NCBI RefSeq assembly: GCF_003994255.1 | Contig: NZ_ML133853.1 | Span: 62,001-126,000 of the forward strand | Direction of reading: 5' to 3' | DNA: 64,000 nt | DNA from: Brachybacterium paraconglomeratum | GTDB taxonomy: Bacteria > Actinomycetota > Actinomycetes > Actinomycetales > Dermabacteraceae | Shown: positions 50,326 through 58,900 of the stretch, in pieces | Layout: every line of letters starts with the position of its first letter | Position numbering within the stretch: position 1 is the stretch's first letter | Translations under genes and position numbers: made by a program | Notes under the pieces: generated by a model | Told to the model about the DNA's origin: nothing | The model's database searches: none | Seen by the model: the letters and a program-made list of their open reading frames with translations, nothing else

Positions 50326-51570
50326 TCACAGAACAGACGCCGCGGACCCTCCCCCTGCTTCCGCCGTCCCCAGCTGCTCCTCCTCCGTCGGCCGACGGGA
50401 CGCGGTGGCGGGGCTGAGCACCGCCGCGAGGAGCGCGACCACGAGGGGGACGACGAGCGCGCCGCGCAGCCCGATCTCCTCGCCGAGGAACCCGAGCGTC
50501 GGCGGGCCGACGAGGAAGGCGAGATAGCCGATCACCGAGGCGAGGGCGACGCGCGCGGCGGAGTCCGGGCCGGAGTCGCCGGCGGCGGAGAGCGCGAGCG
50601 GGAAGCCGAGGGAGGCGCCGAGCCCCCACAGCACGACGGCGACGACGGCCACGACCTGGCTGTCCACGTAGGCGATGAGCGCGAGCCCGGTCGCAGCGAA
50701 CAGGGCGCTGACCAGGAGCACGCGGGAGCGGCCGACGCGCTCCACGATCGGCCCGCCGGAGAAGCGGCCGATCGTCATCGAGGCCGCGAACAGGGCGAAC
50801 ACGAGCGAGCCCATGGTCGCGCCGAATCCGTGCCCGTCGACCATGATCAGCGGCAGCCAGTCATTGGCGGTGCCCTCGGCGAGCGCCATCGCGAGCACGA
50901 CTCCGCCGATGCACACCAGCCGCAGGTCCTTCCAGATCGCCGGTCGCGGCGTCGCCGCCTGCGCGGCGCGCTCGGCGGCGGTGACCCTCCCGGTCCCGGT
51001 GGGGATCGCGCGCATCGCCCAGAGCAGCAGCCCCGCGCCGACGGCGGCCGTCGCCACCAGATGGGGCACCACCGGGAAGCCCGCGCCGTTGGCGAGGATG
51101 CCGAGCACCGCCCCGATCACCGTGCCGAGGCTGAAGCAGCCGTGCAGGGACGGAAGGAAGGAGCGCCCGCCGAGCCTCTCGACGTCGGCGCCCTCGACAT
51201 TCATGGCGACCTCGCCGCCGCCCATCCCGCCGCCGAACAGCGCGAGGCCGAAGGCGGTGAGGAGCGGCTGCCCCATCGAGGCGCCGAGCGCGATCGTGGG
51301 CAGTGCGACGACCACCAGCGTCGACCCCGCGAGGACCACGGGACGGGTGCCGAGCCGCATCACGAGCGGTCCGGAGGAGAGGATCCCCAGCATCGACCCG
51401 ATCGAGAGGCCGAAGAGCACCAGCCCCATCTGCGCAGTGGAGGCGTCCAGCAGGTCCCGCACCGCGGGCGTGCGGGTGACCCACGCGGACATGCTCAGGC
51501 CCGGCAGCAGGAACAGGGCGTAGAGCGCGAAGCGGCGTCGGCGCAGGGAGATCGTGGGCGAGGAGGTCAC
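50326..51570 (-). CDS. MFS transporter (YbjJ-like)
   Basis: 414 residues, 12 helices: ALYALFLLPGLSMSAWVTRTPAVRDLLDAS, motif A region GPLVMRLGTRPVVLAG, LALFGGGMGGGEVAMNVEGADVERLGGRS (a YbjJ-family signature) and LWGLGASLGFPLALSAAGD. Substrate unknown; relatives are called sugar or drug exporters. GTG 51570 is chosen because TACGCT (51583-51578, minus strand) ends 7 nt upstream; an ATG 36 nt earlier lies upstream of that promoter. Confidence 0.83.
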   Translation of the reverse strand: MTSSPTISLRRRRFALYALFLLPGLSMSAWVTRTPAVRDLLDASTAQMGLVLFGLSIGSMLGILSSGPLVMRLGTRPVVLAGSTLVVVALPTIALGASMGQPLLTAFGLALFGGGMGGGEVAMNVEGADVERLGGRSFLPSLHGCFSLGTVIGAVLGILANGAGFPVVPHLVATAAVGAGLLLWAMRAIPTGTGRVTAAERAAQAATPRPAIWKDLRLVCIGGVVLAMALAEGTANDWLPLIMVDGHGFGATMGSLVFALFAASMTIGRFSGGPIVERVGRSRVLLVSALFAATGLALIAYVDSQVVAVVAVVLWGLGASLGFPLALSAAGDSGPDSAARVALASVIGYLAFLVGPPTLGFLGEEIGLRGALVVPLVVALLAAVLSPATASRRPTEEEQLGTAEAGGGSAASVL

Positions 51571-51711
51571 GCGGACGAGCGTACGCAGGGGGCGACCGCA
51601 GGTCACGGGCCGTCCGTCGCATCGCCCCTGGTGGACTGTCGGCCCCTGTGCCTACGCTCTCCCCGAGCGCCCGGCACCGAGCCGGCGCCGACGCCGAGGA
51701 GGACGTCCGCC

Positions 51712-52134
51712 ATGCCCGCTGCACTGCATCCCTACCTCAACTTCGACGGCAACGCCCGCGAGGCGTTCGAGTTCTACGGCGAGGCCCTCGGGGCCACGCC
51801 CCAGTTCGCCACCTTCGGGGAGTTCCAGGCGGTCCCCGAGGGCGATCCCGCCGCCGAGAAGATCATGCACGGCTCGCTCGAGGTCACCGACCTGATCCGC
51901 CTGTACGCCTCCGACGTGATCGAGGGGATGGGCGAGTACACCCGCGGCACCAACGTCACCCTCTCCCTGATGGGCGATGACGAGGCGGTGCTGCGCGGCG
52001 CATACGAGAAGCTGTCCGTGGGCGGCGAGATCACGATGCCGCTCGAGAAGCAGATGTGGGGCGACGTCTACGGCGCCTTCACCGACCGCTTCGGCATCGT
52101 GTGGCAGGTCAACATCTCCGGCGCGGAGGGCTGA
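51712..52134 (+). CDS. VOC-family (PhnB-like) protein
   Basis: 140 residues of the 3-demethylubiquinone-9 methyltransferase-like/PhnB group: ALHPYLNFDGNAREAFEFYGEALG at the start, KIMHGSLEVTDLIRLYASDV, GTNVTLSLMGDD and the ending WGDVYGAFTDRFGIVWQVNI. Such beta-alpha-beta-beta-beta proteins form metal-binding dimers; function usually unknown. GAGGAGGA lies nine bases before ATG 51712. Directly after its TGA the same frame continues as coding-like sequence of a DksA/TraR protein. Confidence 0.87.
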   Translation: MPAALHPYLNFDGNAREAFEFYGEALGATPQFATFGEFQAVPEGDPAAEKIMHGSLEVTDLIRLYASDVIEGMGEYTRGTNVTLSLMGDDEAVLRGAYEKLSVGGEITMPLEKQMWGDVYGAFTDRFGIVWQVNISGAEG

Positions 52135-52476
52135 ACCTTCTCCGACGACCTCCGTGACCTGCTCGAGGCCGAGCGGGCTCGCACCCGGGAGAGGATCGCG
52201 GCGCTGCGGCGCGACCACGCCGCGATCCTCGACGGGATGGCGCTGACCTCGACCGACGACGAGCACGACCCCGAGGGGCAGACCACCGCCGTGGACCGCT
52301 CCCGCACCGAGGCTCTGCTGGCCGGTGCCGAGCAGCACCTCGTCGATCTCGACGCCGCCGAGCAGCGGCTCGAGGACGGCAGCTACGACATCTGCGAGGT
52401 GTGCGCCCGGCCGATCCCGCGCGCCCGCCTCGAGGTCCGGCCGACCGCGAGGACCTGCGTGGACCACGCCGCCTGA
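52135..52476 (+). CDS. DksA/TraR-type zinc-finger protein with missing start codon
   Basis: Coding-like sequence begins immediately after the VOC stop, in the same frame: FSDDLRDLLEAERARTRERI, then ALRRDHAAILDGMALTSTDDEHDPEG, a coiled-coil, and the zinc finger YDICEVCARPIPRARLEVRPTARTC (Cys-x2-Cys...Cys). No ATG, GTG or TTG precedes the conserved N terminus; the first ATG is 52237, inside the coiled-coil. Loss of two bases from an original TGATGACC would explain the missing start. The family binds RNA polymerase. Options: start at 52237 (79 residues), a CTG start at 52159, or an inactive gene. Confidence 0.6.
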   Translation, partial: TFSDDLRDLLEAERARTRERIAALRRDHAAILDGMALTSTDDEHDPEGQTTAVDRSRTEALLAGAEQHLVDLDAAEQRLEDGSYDICEVCARPIPRARLEVRPTARTCVDHAA

Positions 52477-52492
52477 CCGTAGGCTTCCCGTC

Positions 52493-53434
52493 ATGACCGC
52501 TGCGACCGCCTCCTCGCCCGACGGCACGATCGTCGTCGTCGGCTCCGTGAACGTCGACCTCCTCGCGCAGGTGCAGCGCCATCCCCGGCCCGGGGAGACG
52601 CTGCACGGCACGGGCGGGCAGATGCTCCCCGGCGGCAAGGGCGCGAACCAGGCCGTCGCCGCCGCGCGCCTCGGCGCACGGGTCGCGATGGTGGGTGCCG
52701 TCGGCTCCGACGTCCAGGCCGAGGCGGCGCTGTCCGCGCTGCGTGAGGCCGGAGTCGACCTCGGCCATGTCGCGGAGATCGAGGGGCCGACGGGACTGGC
52801 GATCGTGACGGTCGCGGAGGACGGCGAGAACTCGATCGTCGTCATCGCGGGCGCGAACGATGCCATGGACGCCGGCCGAGTGCGGGCCGCGGCCGAGGTC
52901 ATCTCCGCAGCGCGCATCGTCGTGTGCCAGGGGGAGATCCCGCGGGACGGCATCGAGGCGCTGCCCGCCCTGGTCACGGGGAGGTTCCTCCACAACCCCG
53001 CACCGGTGATGGAGCTGGATCCGGCAGTGCTGCGCGCCTCGGACCCGCTGGTCGTGAACCAGCACGAGGCCGGGCTCGTCCTCGCCCAGCTCGTCCCCGG
53101 CCAGGAGGCGCCCGAGGATCCCGACGCCGTCGTCGCCGCCCTGCGCGCGGCGGGGATCCCCTCGGCCGTCCTCACCCTCGGTGCCGACGGCTCGCTGGTC
53201 GCCGACCAGGCCGGCGTGCGCCGCATCCCGCCCGCCCCGGTCGAGGCCGTGGACACCACCGGCTCCGGCGACGCCTTCATCGGCGCGCTCGCGCTCGGTC
53301 TCGCCCGCGGCGACGATCTCGCCACCGCCGCCCGCCTCGCCTCCCGCGTCGGCGCCTTCGCCGCGACCGGCGAGGGCGCCCAGCCCAGCTATCCCACCGC
53401 GGCCGACGCGCTCCCGCCGCTGCAAGAGGCCTGA
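52493..53434 (+). CDS. rbsK: Ribokinase (PfkB family)
   Basis: 313 residues. Ribokinase phosphorylates ribose at O5. Landmarks: VVVGSVNVDLLAQVQRHPRPGETLHG, substrate motif GGKGANQAVAAARLGA, GLAIVTVAEDGENSIVVIAGAN, PLVVNQHEAG, and the C-terminal anion hole/catalytic base DTTGSGDAFIGALALGL (Asp of GSGDAF). ATG 52493 is 7 nt after TAGGCT (52480-52485), a leaderless layout. No ribose transporter is nearby, so it may serve nucleoside or ribose salvage. Confidence 0.92.
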   Translation: MTAATASSPDGTIVVVGSVNVDLLAQVQRHPRPGETLHGTGGQMLPGGKGANQAVAAARLGARVAMVGAVGSDVQAEAALSALREAGVDLGHVAEIEGPTGLAIVTVAEDGENSIVVIAGANDAMDAGRVRAAAEVISAARIVVCQGEIPRDGIEALPALVTGRFLHNPAPVMELDPAVLRASDPLVVNQHEAGLVLAQLVPGQEAPEDPDAVVAALRAAGIPSAVLTLGADGSLVADQAGVRRIPPAPVEAVDTTGSGDAFIGALALGLARGDDLATAARLASRVGAFAATGEGAQPSYPTAADALPPLQEA

Positions 53435-53571
53435 GGCGACCCCCTTCACGGCGGACGCCACGGAGCCGGAGCGGACGCGGGAGTATCCTGCGGCGGGGCG
53501 TGAGCCCGCGAGGTCGCGCCCCTGCGCCGAGCGGACCCGCCCGGCGGACCCCACCACGAAGGATCGCCCCC

Positions 53572-54234
53572 ATGACTACTCCCCGCGTCACCGTCCAGCA
53601 GGCCTGGGATGCCCTCGCCGAGGGGAACGAGAGGTTCATGGCCGGGGAGCTGCGTCACCCGCAGCAGAACGCGGCCCGTCGCTCCGAGCTGACCGGGGCG
53701 CAGGCGCCGAACGCTGCGTTCCTGGGCTGCTCCGACTCGCGCGTCGCAGCGGAGATCCTCTTCGACTGCGGCCTGGGCGATCTCTTCGTGGTGCGCAACA
53801 TCGGCCAGATCGCGAACGAGAACACGGTCGCGACCATGGAGTTCGCGGTCGCGGAGCTCGGCGTCGCCGTCATCGTGGTGCTCGCCCACGGCTCCTGCGG
53901 CGCGGTGAAGGCCGCGATTGACCAGACCACCGCGAACCCCAGCGAGGTCACCCCCGCGATCCGCAAGGAGCTCGAAGAGATCCGCCCGGCCGTGCAGCAG
54001 GAGTGGTTCGCGACCCAGCAGGTCAGCCCCTACGTCGACCCCTCGCTCATCGACGTGGACGCCGTGGGCCGTCGCCACCTCGACGAGACGGTCAACGCCC
54101 TCATGCGCCAGTCCACCGTCATCTCCGACGCGGTCGCCGAGGGCAGGCTCGGGATCGTCGGCTGCCAGTACCAGCTCGAGGAGGGCCGGGTCTCCCCGAT
54201 CTCCTGGGTCGGTCAGCTCGACGTCGCGCGCTGA
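53572..54234 (+). CDS. Beta-class carbonic anhydrase
   Basis: 220 residues. Zinc ligands and catalytic residues are visible: FLGCSDSRV (Cys53, Asp55, Arg57) and LAHGSCGAV (His106, Cys109). RNIGQIANENTVATMEFAV is the typical connecting region. It interconverts CO2 and bicarbonate in the cytosol, supplying bicarbonate to carboxylases. GAAGGA precedes ATG 53572. It is monocistronic and convergent with the lipoprotein gene. Confidence 0.93.
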   Translation: MTTPRVTVQQAWDALAEGNERFMAGELRHPQQNAARRSELTGAQAPNAAFLGCSDSRVAAEILFDCGLGDLFVVRNIGQIANENTVATMEFAVAELGVAVIVVLAHGSCGAVKAAIDQTTANPSEVTPAIRKELEEIRPAVQQEWFATQQVSPYVDPSLIDVDAVGRRHLDETVNALMRQSTVISDAVAEGRLGIVGCQYQLEEGRVSPISWVGQLDVAR

Positions 54235-54243
54235 GCAGAGCGT

Positions 54244-54672
54244 TCAGCCGCCGAGCTGCGCCTCGAGGTCGTCGGTGGTGACGTTCGCGCCCGAGGCCGG
54301 CTCGACCACATCCGCGGCGAGCACCCTCGTCGCGGCGTCGCCCTCGGGATGCGCCTCGATCCGTACGAAGGCCCGTCGCACCCCGGGCTGCTCGCGGTAG
54401 GTCCGGGAGACGGTCTCCAGCACCGTGAGCAGCGACTGCTCGACGCCGGCCCGGTCCTCCCCCGCCAGCACGAGCACCCCGCCGATGGTGGTGCCGGCGT
54501 TGGTGGAGTCCTGGAACTGCACGAGGCCATCCAGGTGCTCGGGCAGCGCCTCGACGGCGGTGCGCAGCGCGTCCTGCACGGCGCCGACGTCGCTGCGCCC
54601 GCCGAGTCCGCACGCGGCGAGCAGGCTTCCCACGATCCCCACCAGCACTCCTCTGCGGCCGACGCCTCTCAT
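54244..54672 (-). CDS. Small lipoprotein of unknown function
   Basis: 142 residues with a lipoprotein signal: RGVGRRGVLVGIVGSLLAAC, lipobox LAAC. The mature part (DVGAVQDALRTAVEALPEHL, TTIGGVLVLAGEDRAGVEQSLL, VRRAFVRIEAHPEGDAATRV) has alternating helices and strands but no recognised family. ATG 54672 is used; GTG 54696 upstream is possible. It lies downstream of the WXG-hydrolase gene on the same strand (35-nt gap), so it may be the third gene of that unit. Confidence 0.6.
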   Translation of the reverse strand: MRGVGRRGVLVGIVGSLLAACGLGGRSDVGAVQDALRTAVEALPEHLDGLVQFQDSTNAGTTIGGVLVLAGEDRAGVEQSLLTVLETVSRTYREQPGVRRAFVRIEAHPEGDAATRVLAADVVEPASGANVTTDDLEAQLGG

Positions 54673-54707
54673 CGGCCCATCATCCCCCACCGTCACCGCG
54701 CGACGCC

Positions 54708-56162
54708 TCAGTTCTCACGGTGCACGCCAGAGCTGTAGTGCTGGACGTTGCCGGGATCTCCGGTGAGGAAGGGTGCGAGGCTCGGGTCCCGGTTGTACTG
54801 GGAGAGCGCCGAGTTCGGGTCCTGCAGCTGGGTCTGGACGGAGTTCTGGTACTCGGCGCCGCTGTGGTTGGTGCCGACGTCGAAGATGTTCGAGCCGGGG
54901 CTGTCGAGCGTCACCGTGGTGGTGCTGCCGGAGCCGATGTTCTGGTTCGCGAGCAGCTCGGAGGGGTTCGGGACCGGCAGCGGGATCGGGATGCCCTTGG
55001 GCCCCGGCACGACCGGCCCCATGTACGAGCCCTCGGCGTCGATGCGGGGCACGAGGTCCGACCCGTGCTGGATGTTCAGCTGGTTCACGGACGAGGGGAC
55101 CGAGTAGTTGTCCACCGGCGAGCCGTAGGTCATGACGTTGGTGACGTTGTACTGCGAGGCGAAGTCCTCGTTCGCGGCGAGACTCGAGGCGATCATGCCG
55201 CCCTGCGAATGGCCGTTGAGCATCAGCGGGGTGCCGGGCGGGATGTCGTTGTCCGCATAGAGCTGCGCGATCGCGTCGGCCGTCGCCTGGGAGCCGGCGG
55301 ACCAGCCGCCGGAGCCCGCCTGCAGCGCATTGCCGGTGAGGTCCATCGGGTTGTCCCCGGCGCTCAGCCCCCACTGCTCCGTGCCGGGGATGTTGACGAT
55401 CACGCCGGTGGGCGGGTTGCCGACCACGCTCATCGAGACCTCGCCGGTCTCCTTGTCGCCGTAGGTCTGCTGGGTGTTCGCGATGATCTGGGAGAGGTCG
55501 CTCGGGGGCACCAGGCCGGACTCCTCGCCGGTGACCGGGACGGGCGCGTCCGCGTAGCCGGTGCCGTCGTCGCCCCAGTGGTGGTCCACCCCGGTCACGA
55601 GTTCGACCAGTCCGTTCGCGCCGCGGACCAGCCCCGTGGCCCCGTCGACCAGCACCTCGGTGAAGCGCGGCCATTCGAAGTCCCGCACGGCGTCGATCGC
55701 AGCGCTGACCAGGTCCTTCCCGTCCTGGACGCGGTCCCCGAGCCAGTCCAGGCCCTCGCCGATCCGGTCGCCGGCCCAGTCCGCGCCGTCGGAGATGCGG
55801 TCGCCCAGCCAGTCCATGCCGTCGCCGATCGCGTCGACGACGTCGCCGGCGGTGTCCCCCAGCCAGTCCATCATGTCGCCGAACCAGCCGCCGTCGCCGT
55901 CCTCGGAGGCCCGGTCCTGCTCCTCGACGTGCTGCTGCAGCTCGCGGGAGCGGTCCTCGAGCCCGGGCAGGACGAGCGACTCGCCCTCGCGATGGGTGCT
56001 CCCCCACTGCTCGCGGAAGGCGTCGGCGTCGGGGCCGACCCAGGCGACCGACCGGACGCTGCCGTCGAGGTCGCCGAGCAGTCCCTCGAGGCGCTGCGCC
56101 GCCCGGGCGAGCGCCTCGGACTGTCCGGTGACCTGCTCGGTGTCCATGCCCTGGAAGCTCAT
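54708..56162 (-). CDS. WXG-type alpha/beta-hydrolase, candidate type VII secretion effector
   Basis: 484 residues. The N-terminal about 90 look like a WXG100/LXG helical hairpin (AQRLEGLLGDLDGSVRSVAW, WxG as Trp41-Val-Gly43). Next, residues 99-148 hold four repeats of the type DWLGD-x-I-x-D-G (DWLGDTAGD, DWLGDRISD, DWAGDRIGE, DWLGDRVQD). The C-terminal half is an alpha/beta-hydrolase with the lipase elbow LNGHSQGGMIASS (Ser319) and a late SDLVPRIDAEG region. There is no signal peptide. WXG-headed hydrolases are typical exports of type VII systems. It overlaps the upstream EspG-like gene by one base (TGATG). No secretion ATPase lies in the window; the role is inferred. Confidence 0.72.
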   Translation of the reverse strand: MSFQGMDTEQVTGQSEALARAAQRLEGLLGDLDGSVRSVAWVGPDADAFREQWGSTHREGESLVLPGLEDRSRELQQHVEEQDRASEDGDGGWFGDMMDWLGDTAGDVVDAIGDGMDWLGDRISDGADWAGDRIGEGLDWLGDRVQDGKDLVSAAIDAVRDFEWPRFTEVLVDGATGLVRGANGLVELVTGVDHHWGDDGTGYADAPVPVTGEESGLVPPSDLSQIIANTQQTYGDKETGEVSMSVVGNPPTGVIVNIPGTEQWGLSAGDNPMDLTGNALQAGSGGWSAGSQATADAIAQLYADNDIPPGTPLMLNGHSQGGMIASSLAANEDFASQYNVTNVMTYGSPVDNYSVPSSVNQLNIQHGSDLVPRIDAEGSYMGPVVPGPKGIPIPLPVPNPSELLANQNIGSGSTTTVTLDSPGSNIFDVGTNHSGAEYQNSVQTQLQDPNSALSQYNRDPSLAPFLTGDPGNVQHYSSGVHREN

Positions 56163-56950
56163 CAGGCGGCCCTCCCCGCGGCGTGGGCGGTGACGTGGTC
56201 GATCGCGCCGATCACCTTCGCGCACAGCGCATCGGCGAGGGAGCCGGGTGCGGCTTCGCGCACCTCGGCGCCGTCCTCGCCGGGGACCAGCACGGCGAGC
56301 TGCTCGCCGTGCTGCCCGAGCGCGTACCAGGAGCCGCCGCCGACGGTGGTCTCCTCCGGGGTCGGGGAGGAGACGACGACCATCTGCACCTGCGCTATCG
56401 ACGGGGCGTCGGCGAGGTGATCCGGGGCGGGGGCGGGCTCCGCGTCGGTGAAGGCGGGGCGCTGCGGCACGAGGGACCGCACGAGCGCGCCCAGGTGCTC
56501 GATGGTCGCCAGGCCCAGCAGCACGGCGTTCGAGCGTCGGCCGAGCCGCATCGTCGTCTCGTCGGCGCTGACCTCGTGCTCCTGGTCGATGACCAGCACG
56601 AATCGTCCGGCGATCCGCAGCGTGGTGGTCCAGCCGCGGTCCCCGTCGACGCAGACGAGCTCGGCGCCGACCGGCGAGCGCAGCCCGCTGCGCAGCAGCT
56701 GCTCCCAGTGCTGGTCGAGGACGAGCGCGTCCTCGTCGTCCGGGGAGTCGACGAGGAGTCCGGCGAGCTCGAGCTCGACGACCTGCTCCTCGGTGAGCTC
56801 AGGGGAGGGCTCCTCACCGAGCGCGAGCTCACGCACCCGGGCGAAGGCCCCCTCGCTGATCCGCACCAGTCGCGAGGGCCCGGGCAGCGCGGCCACCCGC
56901 GGCCCCGCCCCTGGCGTCCTCGTCTGCCCCGACTCGTCCCGAGTCCTCAT
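56162..56950 (-). CDS. EspG-like protein, predicted chaperone of the WXG-hydrolase
   Basis: 262 residues. Pattern RISEGAFARVRELAL, then PELTEEQVVELELAGLLVD, LDQHWEQLLRSGLRSPVGAEL, VLVIDQEHEVSADET and a helical C terminus (GSLADALCAKVIGAIDHVTAHA) follows the layout of EspG-type ESX secretion chaperones (about 250-300 residues, mixed alpha/beta). Sequence similarity is distant, so this is a structural guess. GAGGGGGA is six bases before ATG 56950. The stop overlaps the hydrolase start as TGATG, so the two products are made together, as expected for a chaperone-substrate pair. Confidence 0.55.
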   Translation of the reverse strand: MRTRDESGQTRTPGAGPRVAALPGPSRLVRISEGAFARVRELALGEEPSPELTEEQVVELELAGLLVDSPDDEDALVLDQHWEQLLRSGLRSPVGAELVCVDGDRGWTTTLRIAGRFVLVIDQEHEVSADETTMRLGRRSNAVLLGLATIEHLGALVRSLVPQRPAFTDAEPAPAPDHLADAPSIAQVQMVVVSSPTPEETTVGGGSWYALGQHGEQLAVLVPGEDGAEVREAAPGSLADALCAKVIGAIDHVTAHAAGRAA

Positions 56951-57059
56951 GACCGTCCCCCTCGCCCGTCGTCGCACCACTCCTCCGCGCACGTTAGGCG
57001 CGGCCGACGGGGGTGGGAATGGGGAGGACTCCCCATGGACAAGCGGCGGGCAGGCGTCG

Positions 57060-58829
57060 TCAGCCCTCCGCCAGCACCGCCCGACGCCACCCGCGTGCGG
57101 AGCTGACCACCGCGATCTCCTGCGCCCTCTCCAGGTCGGAGGCCGTCAGCTGCCGCTCCACGAGCTCCCCTGCCTCGAGCGCGAGGCGCCGCCCCACCCC
57201 GTCGAGGCAGCCGTCCTCGAGCGGCGGGGTGCACCAAGTGCCGTCCAGGCGCAGGGCGAGGCTCGCGACGGTGGTCTCGACGAGGCGTCCGTGAGCCCCG
57301 CGGAGGATGACGTCATCGTCCTCCGGGTGCCGTTGACGCGCCGCGTCGAAGTGATCGCGCACCGTGGTCTTGTGGGCGCTGAGCCCGACGGGGAAATCGG
57401 TGGGCTGCGCGTCCAGCACGAGCCGCACCGGCTCCGGCGCGGGAGTGAGCGGGCGGGGCTCGACGGAGACGCTCCCGTCGCGCCGCAGCCGCAGCCGCAC
57501 CAGCTGCTCGCCCCCGAGCGCGGCGACCTGCCCGAGCGCGGCCTGCAGCGCCCTCTCGTCGATCCCGATCCCGAAGCGCTCGGCCGAGCCGCGCAGTCGC
57601 TCGAGATGGGGCTCGAGGTGCTGCGCACGTCCGTCCCTCACAGCGAAGGTCTCCAGCAGCGCGAAGGGCTCCCGCTGTCCCGTCGGCAGCACGGCGGCCT
57701 TGACCAGCAGCTCGTCGTACTCCCCGTCAGCCGTGGATCCCCAGGTCACGCCGCCGCCCGCGCCGTAGACGGCAGCACCGCCGGCCTCGTGGTCGATGAC
57801 GACGGTGCGGATCGCGACGGACAGGCTCGCCCGCAGGGGCTCCCCCTCGCAGCCCGGGGAGACGACGCCGATCGCGCCGCAGTACACGCCGCGCGGGGTG
57901 TCCTCGAGGCGCCTGATCAGCTCCATCGTGGAGAGCTTCGGGGCGCCGGTGATCGAGCCGCAGGGGAACATCGCGCCGAGCACGCCCGCGAGGCCGGTGC
58001 CGGGCAGGGGCCGGGAGCGCAGGCGGGAGACCAGCTGGAACAGGGTCGGGTACTCCTCGACGCCGAGCAGCTCGGTGACCTCGACGCTGCCGGGCTCGCT
58101 GATCCGGGCCATGTCGTTGCGCAGCAGGTCCACGATCATGACGTTCTCGGCGCGGTCCTTCTCCCCTGTCGCGAGCATCTCCCGCGCCGCCTCGTCCGTC
58201 GCGGGATCGCCTGTGCGCGGGGCGGTGCCCTTCATCGGCGCGGTGGTGATCTCGTTCCCGTCCCAGGTCAGGAAGGTCTCGGGACTCGCCGAGACGACGG
58301 TGTGGCGCCCGAGCTCGAGATAGGCGTGGTGGGCGCCGCGCTGACGGTGGGCGAGGTCGCCGTAGAGGCCGTATGGGTCTCCGACGAGGCGCGAGCGGAG
58401 CCGGGTGGTGAGGTTCGTCTGGTAGGTGTCGCCCTCGGCGATCGCCGCCCGCACGGCCGCGATCGCCTCGGCGTGCTCGGCCCGGGTCCAGTCGGGCTGC
58501 CAGGGCTCGAGCGCGTACCCGTCCGCGGGGGTGAGCGGGGCGGGGTCGGGGTCCGGGGCCTCCGCGATCCCCGCCCACACCAGCGGCAGACCGTCCTGCC
58601 CGGCGTGGACCTGCGCGTCGGGGTCGAGCCCGGCGGCGGCCTCGTAGGCGATCATCACCACTGCCCAGGTGCCGTCGGCGACGGCCTGTTCGATCTCGGC
58701 GAGCGCGGGCCGCACCTCCTCGGGCCGCTCCGCCCGGATCTCCCGCGCGAAGTGGCCGAACTGCAGCGTCGTGCCCGCGACGAGGTCGTCGAGCCGGGCA
58801 CGCGGCGCGGGTGCGGAAGCAGAGGTCAC
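57060..58829 (-). CDS. pabB: Aminodeoxychorismate synthase/lyase fusion (PabB-PabC)
   Basis: 589 residues. The first about 370 are a chorismate-binding enzyme: GDTYQTNLTTRLRSRL, APMKGTAPRTGD, EKDRAENVMIVDLLRNDMAR, MFPCGSITGAPKLSTMELI and GAIGVVSPG. The rest is a class-IV PLP aminotransferase-fold lyase (LLETFAVRDGRAQHLEPHLERLRGSA ... LSAHKTTVRDHFDAAR ... GRLVETTVASLALRLDG), with Lys in the AHKTT segment. Together they convert chorismate to 4-aminobenzoate for folate, with a glutamine amidotransferase (PabA) encoded elsewhere. GTG 58829 lies 6 nt after the -10-like CAGAAT; divergent from larC. Confidence 0.9.
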   Translation of the reverse strand: MTSASAPAPRARLDDLVAGTTLQFGHFAREIRAERPEEVRPALAEIEQAVADGTWAVVMIAYEAAAGLDPDAQVHAGQDGLPLVWAGIAEAPDPDPAPLTPADGYALEPWQPDWTRAEHAEAIAAVRAAIAEGDTYQTNLTTRLRSRLVGDPYGLYGDLAHRQRGAHHAYLELGRHTVVSASPETFLTWDGNEITTAPMKGTAPRTGDPATDEAAREMLATGEKDRAENVMIVDLLRNDMARISEPGSVEVTELLGVEEYPTLFQLVSRLRSRPLPGTGLAGVLGAMFPCGSITGAPKLSTMELIRRLEDTPRGVYCGAIGVVSPGCEGEPLRASLSVAIRTVVIDHEAGGAAVYGAGGGVTWGSTADGEYDELLVKAAVLPTGQREPFALLETFAVRDGRAQHLEPHLERLRGSAERFGIGIDERALQAALGQVAALGGEQLVRLRLRRDGSVSVEPRPLTPAPEPVRLVLDAQPTDFPVGLSAHKTTVRDHFDAARQRHPEDDDVILRGAHGRLVETTVASLALRLDGTWCTPPLEDGCLDGVGRRLALEAGELVERQLTASDLERAQEIAVVSSARGWRRAVLAEG

Positions 58830-58888
58830 CCCCGCATTCTGCCCGATCCACGGGCCGTGGTCGTGGTGGTCCGAGGAGGCGGTGCCGA

Positions 58889-58894
58889 TACGAT
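58889..58894 (+). promoter_or_regulatory. Leaderless -10 of larC
   Basis: TACGAT ends 6 nt before the larC ATG at 58901, so translation probably begins at the first transcribed base. The pabB start is 72 nt away on the other strand. Confidence 0.5.
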
Positions 58895-58900
58895 CCGGTC

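Noticed and set aside
52120-52150. Selenocysteine-type readthrough of the VOC TGA
   Set aside because: No selenocysteine insertion structure or context is visible; loss of a start codon is simpler.
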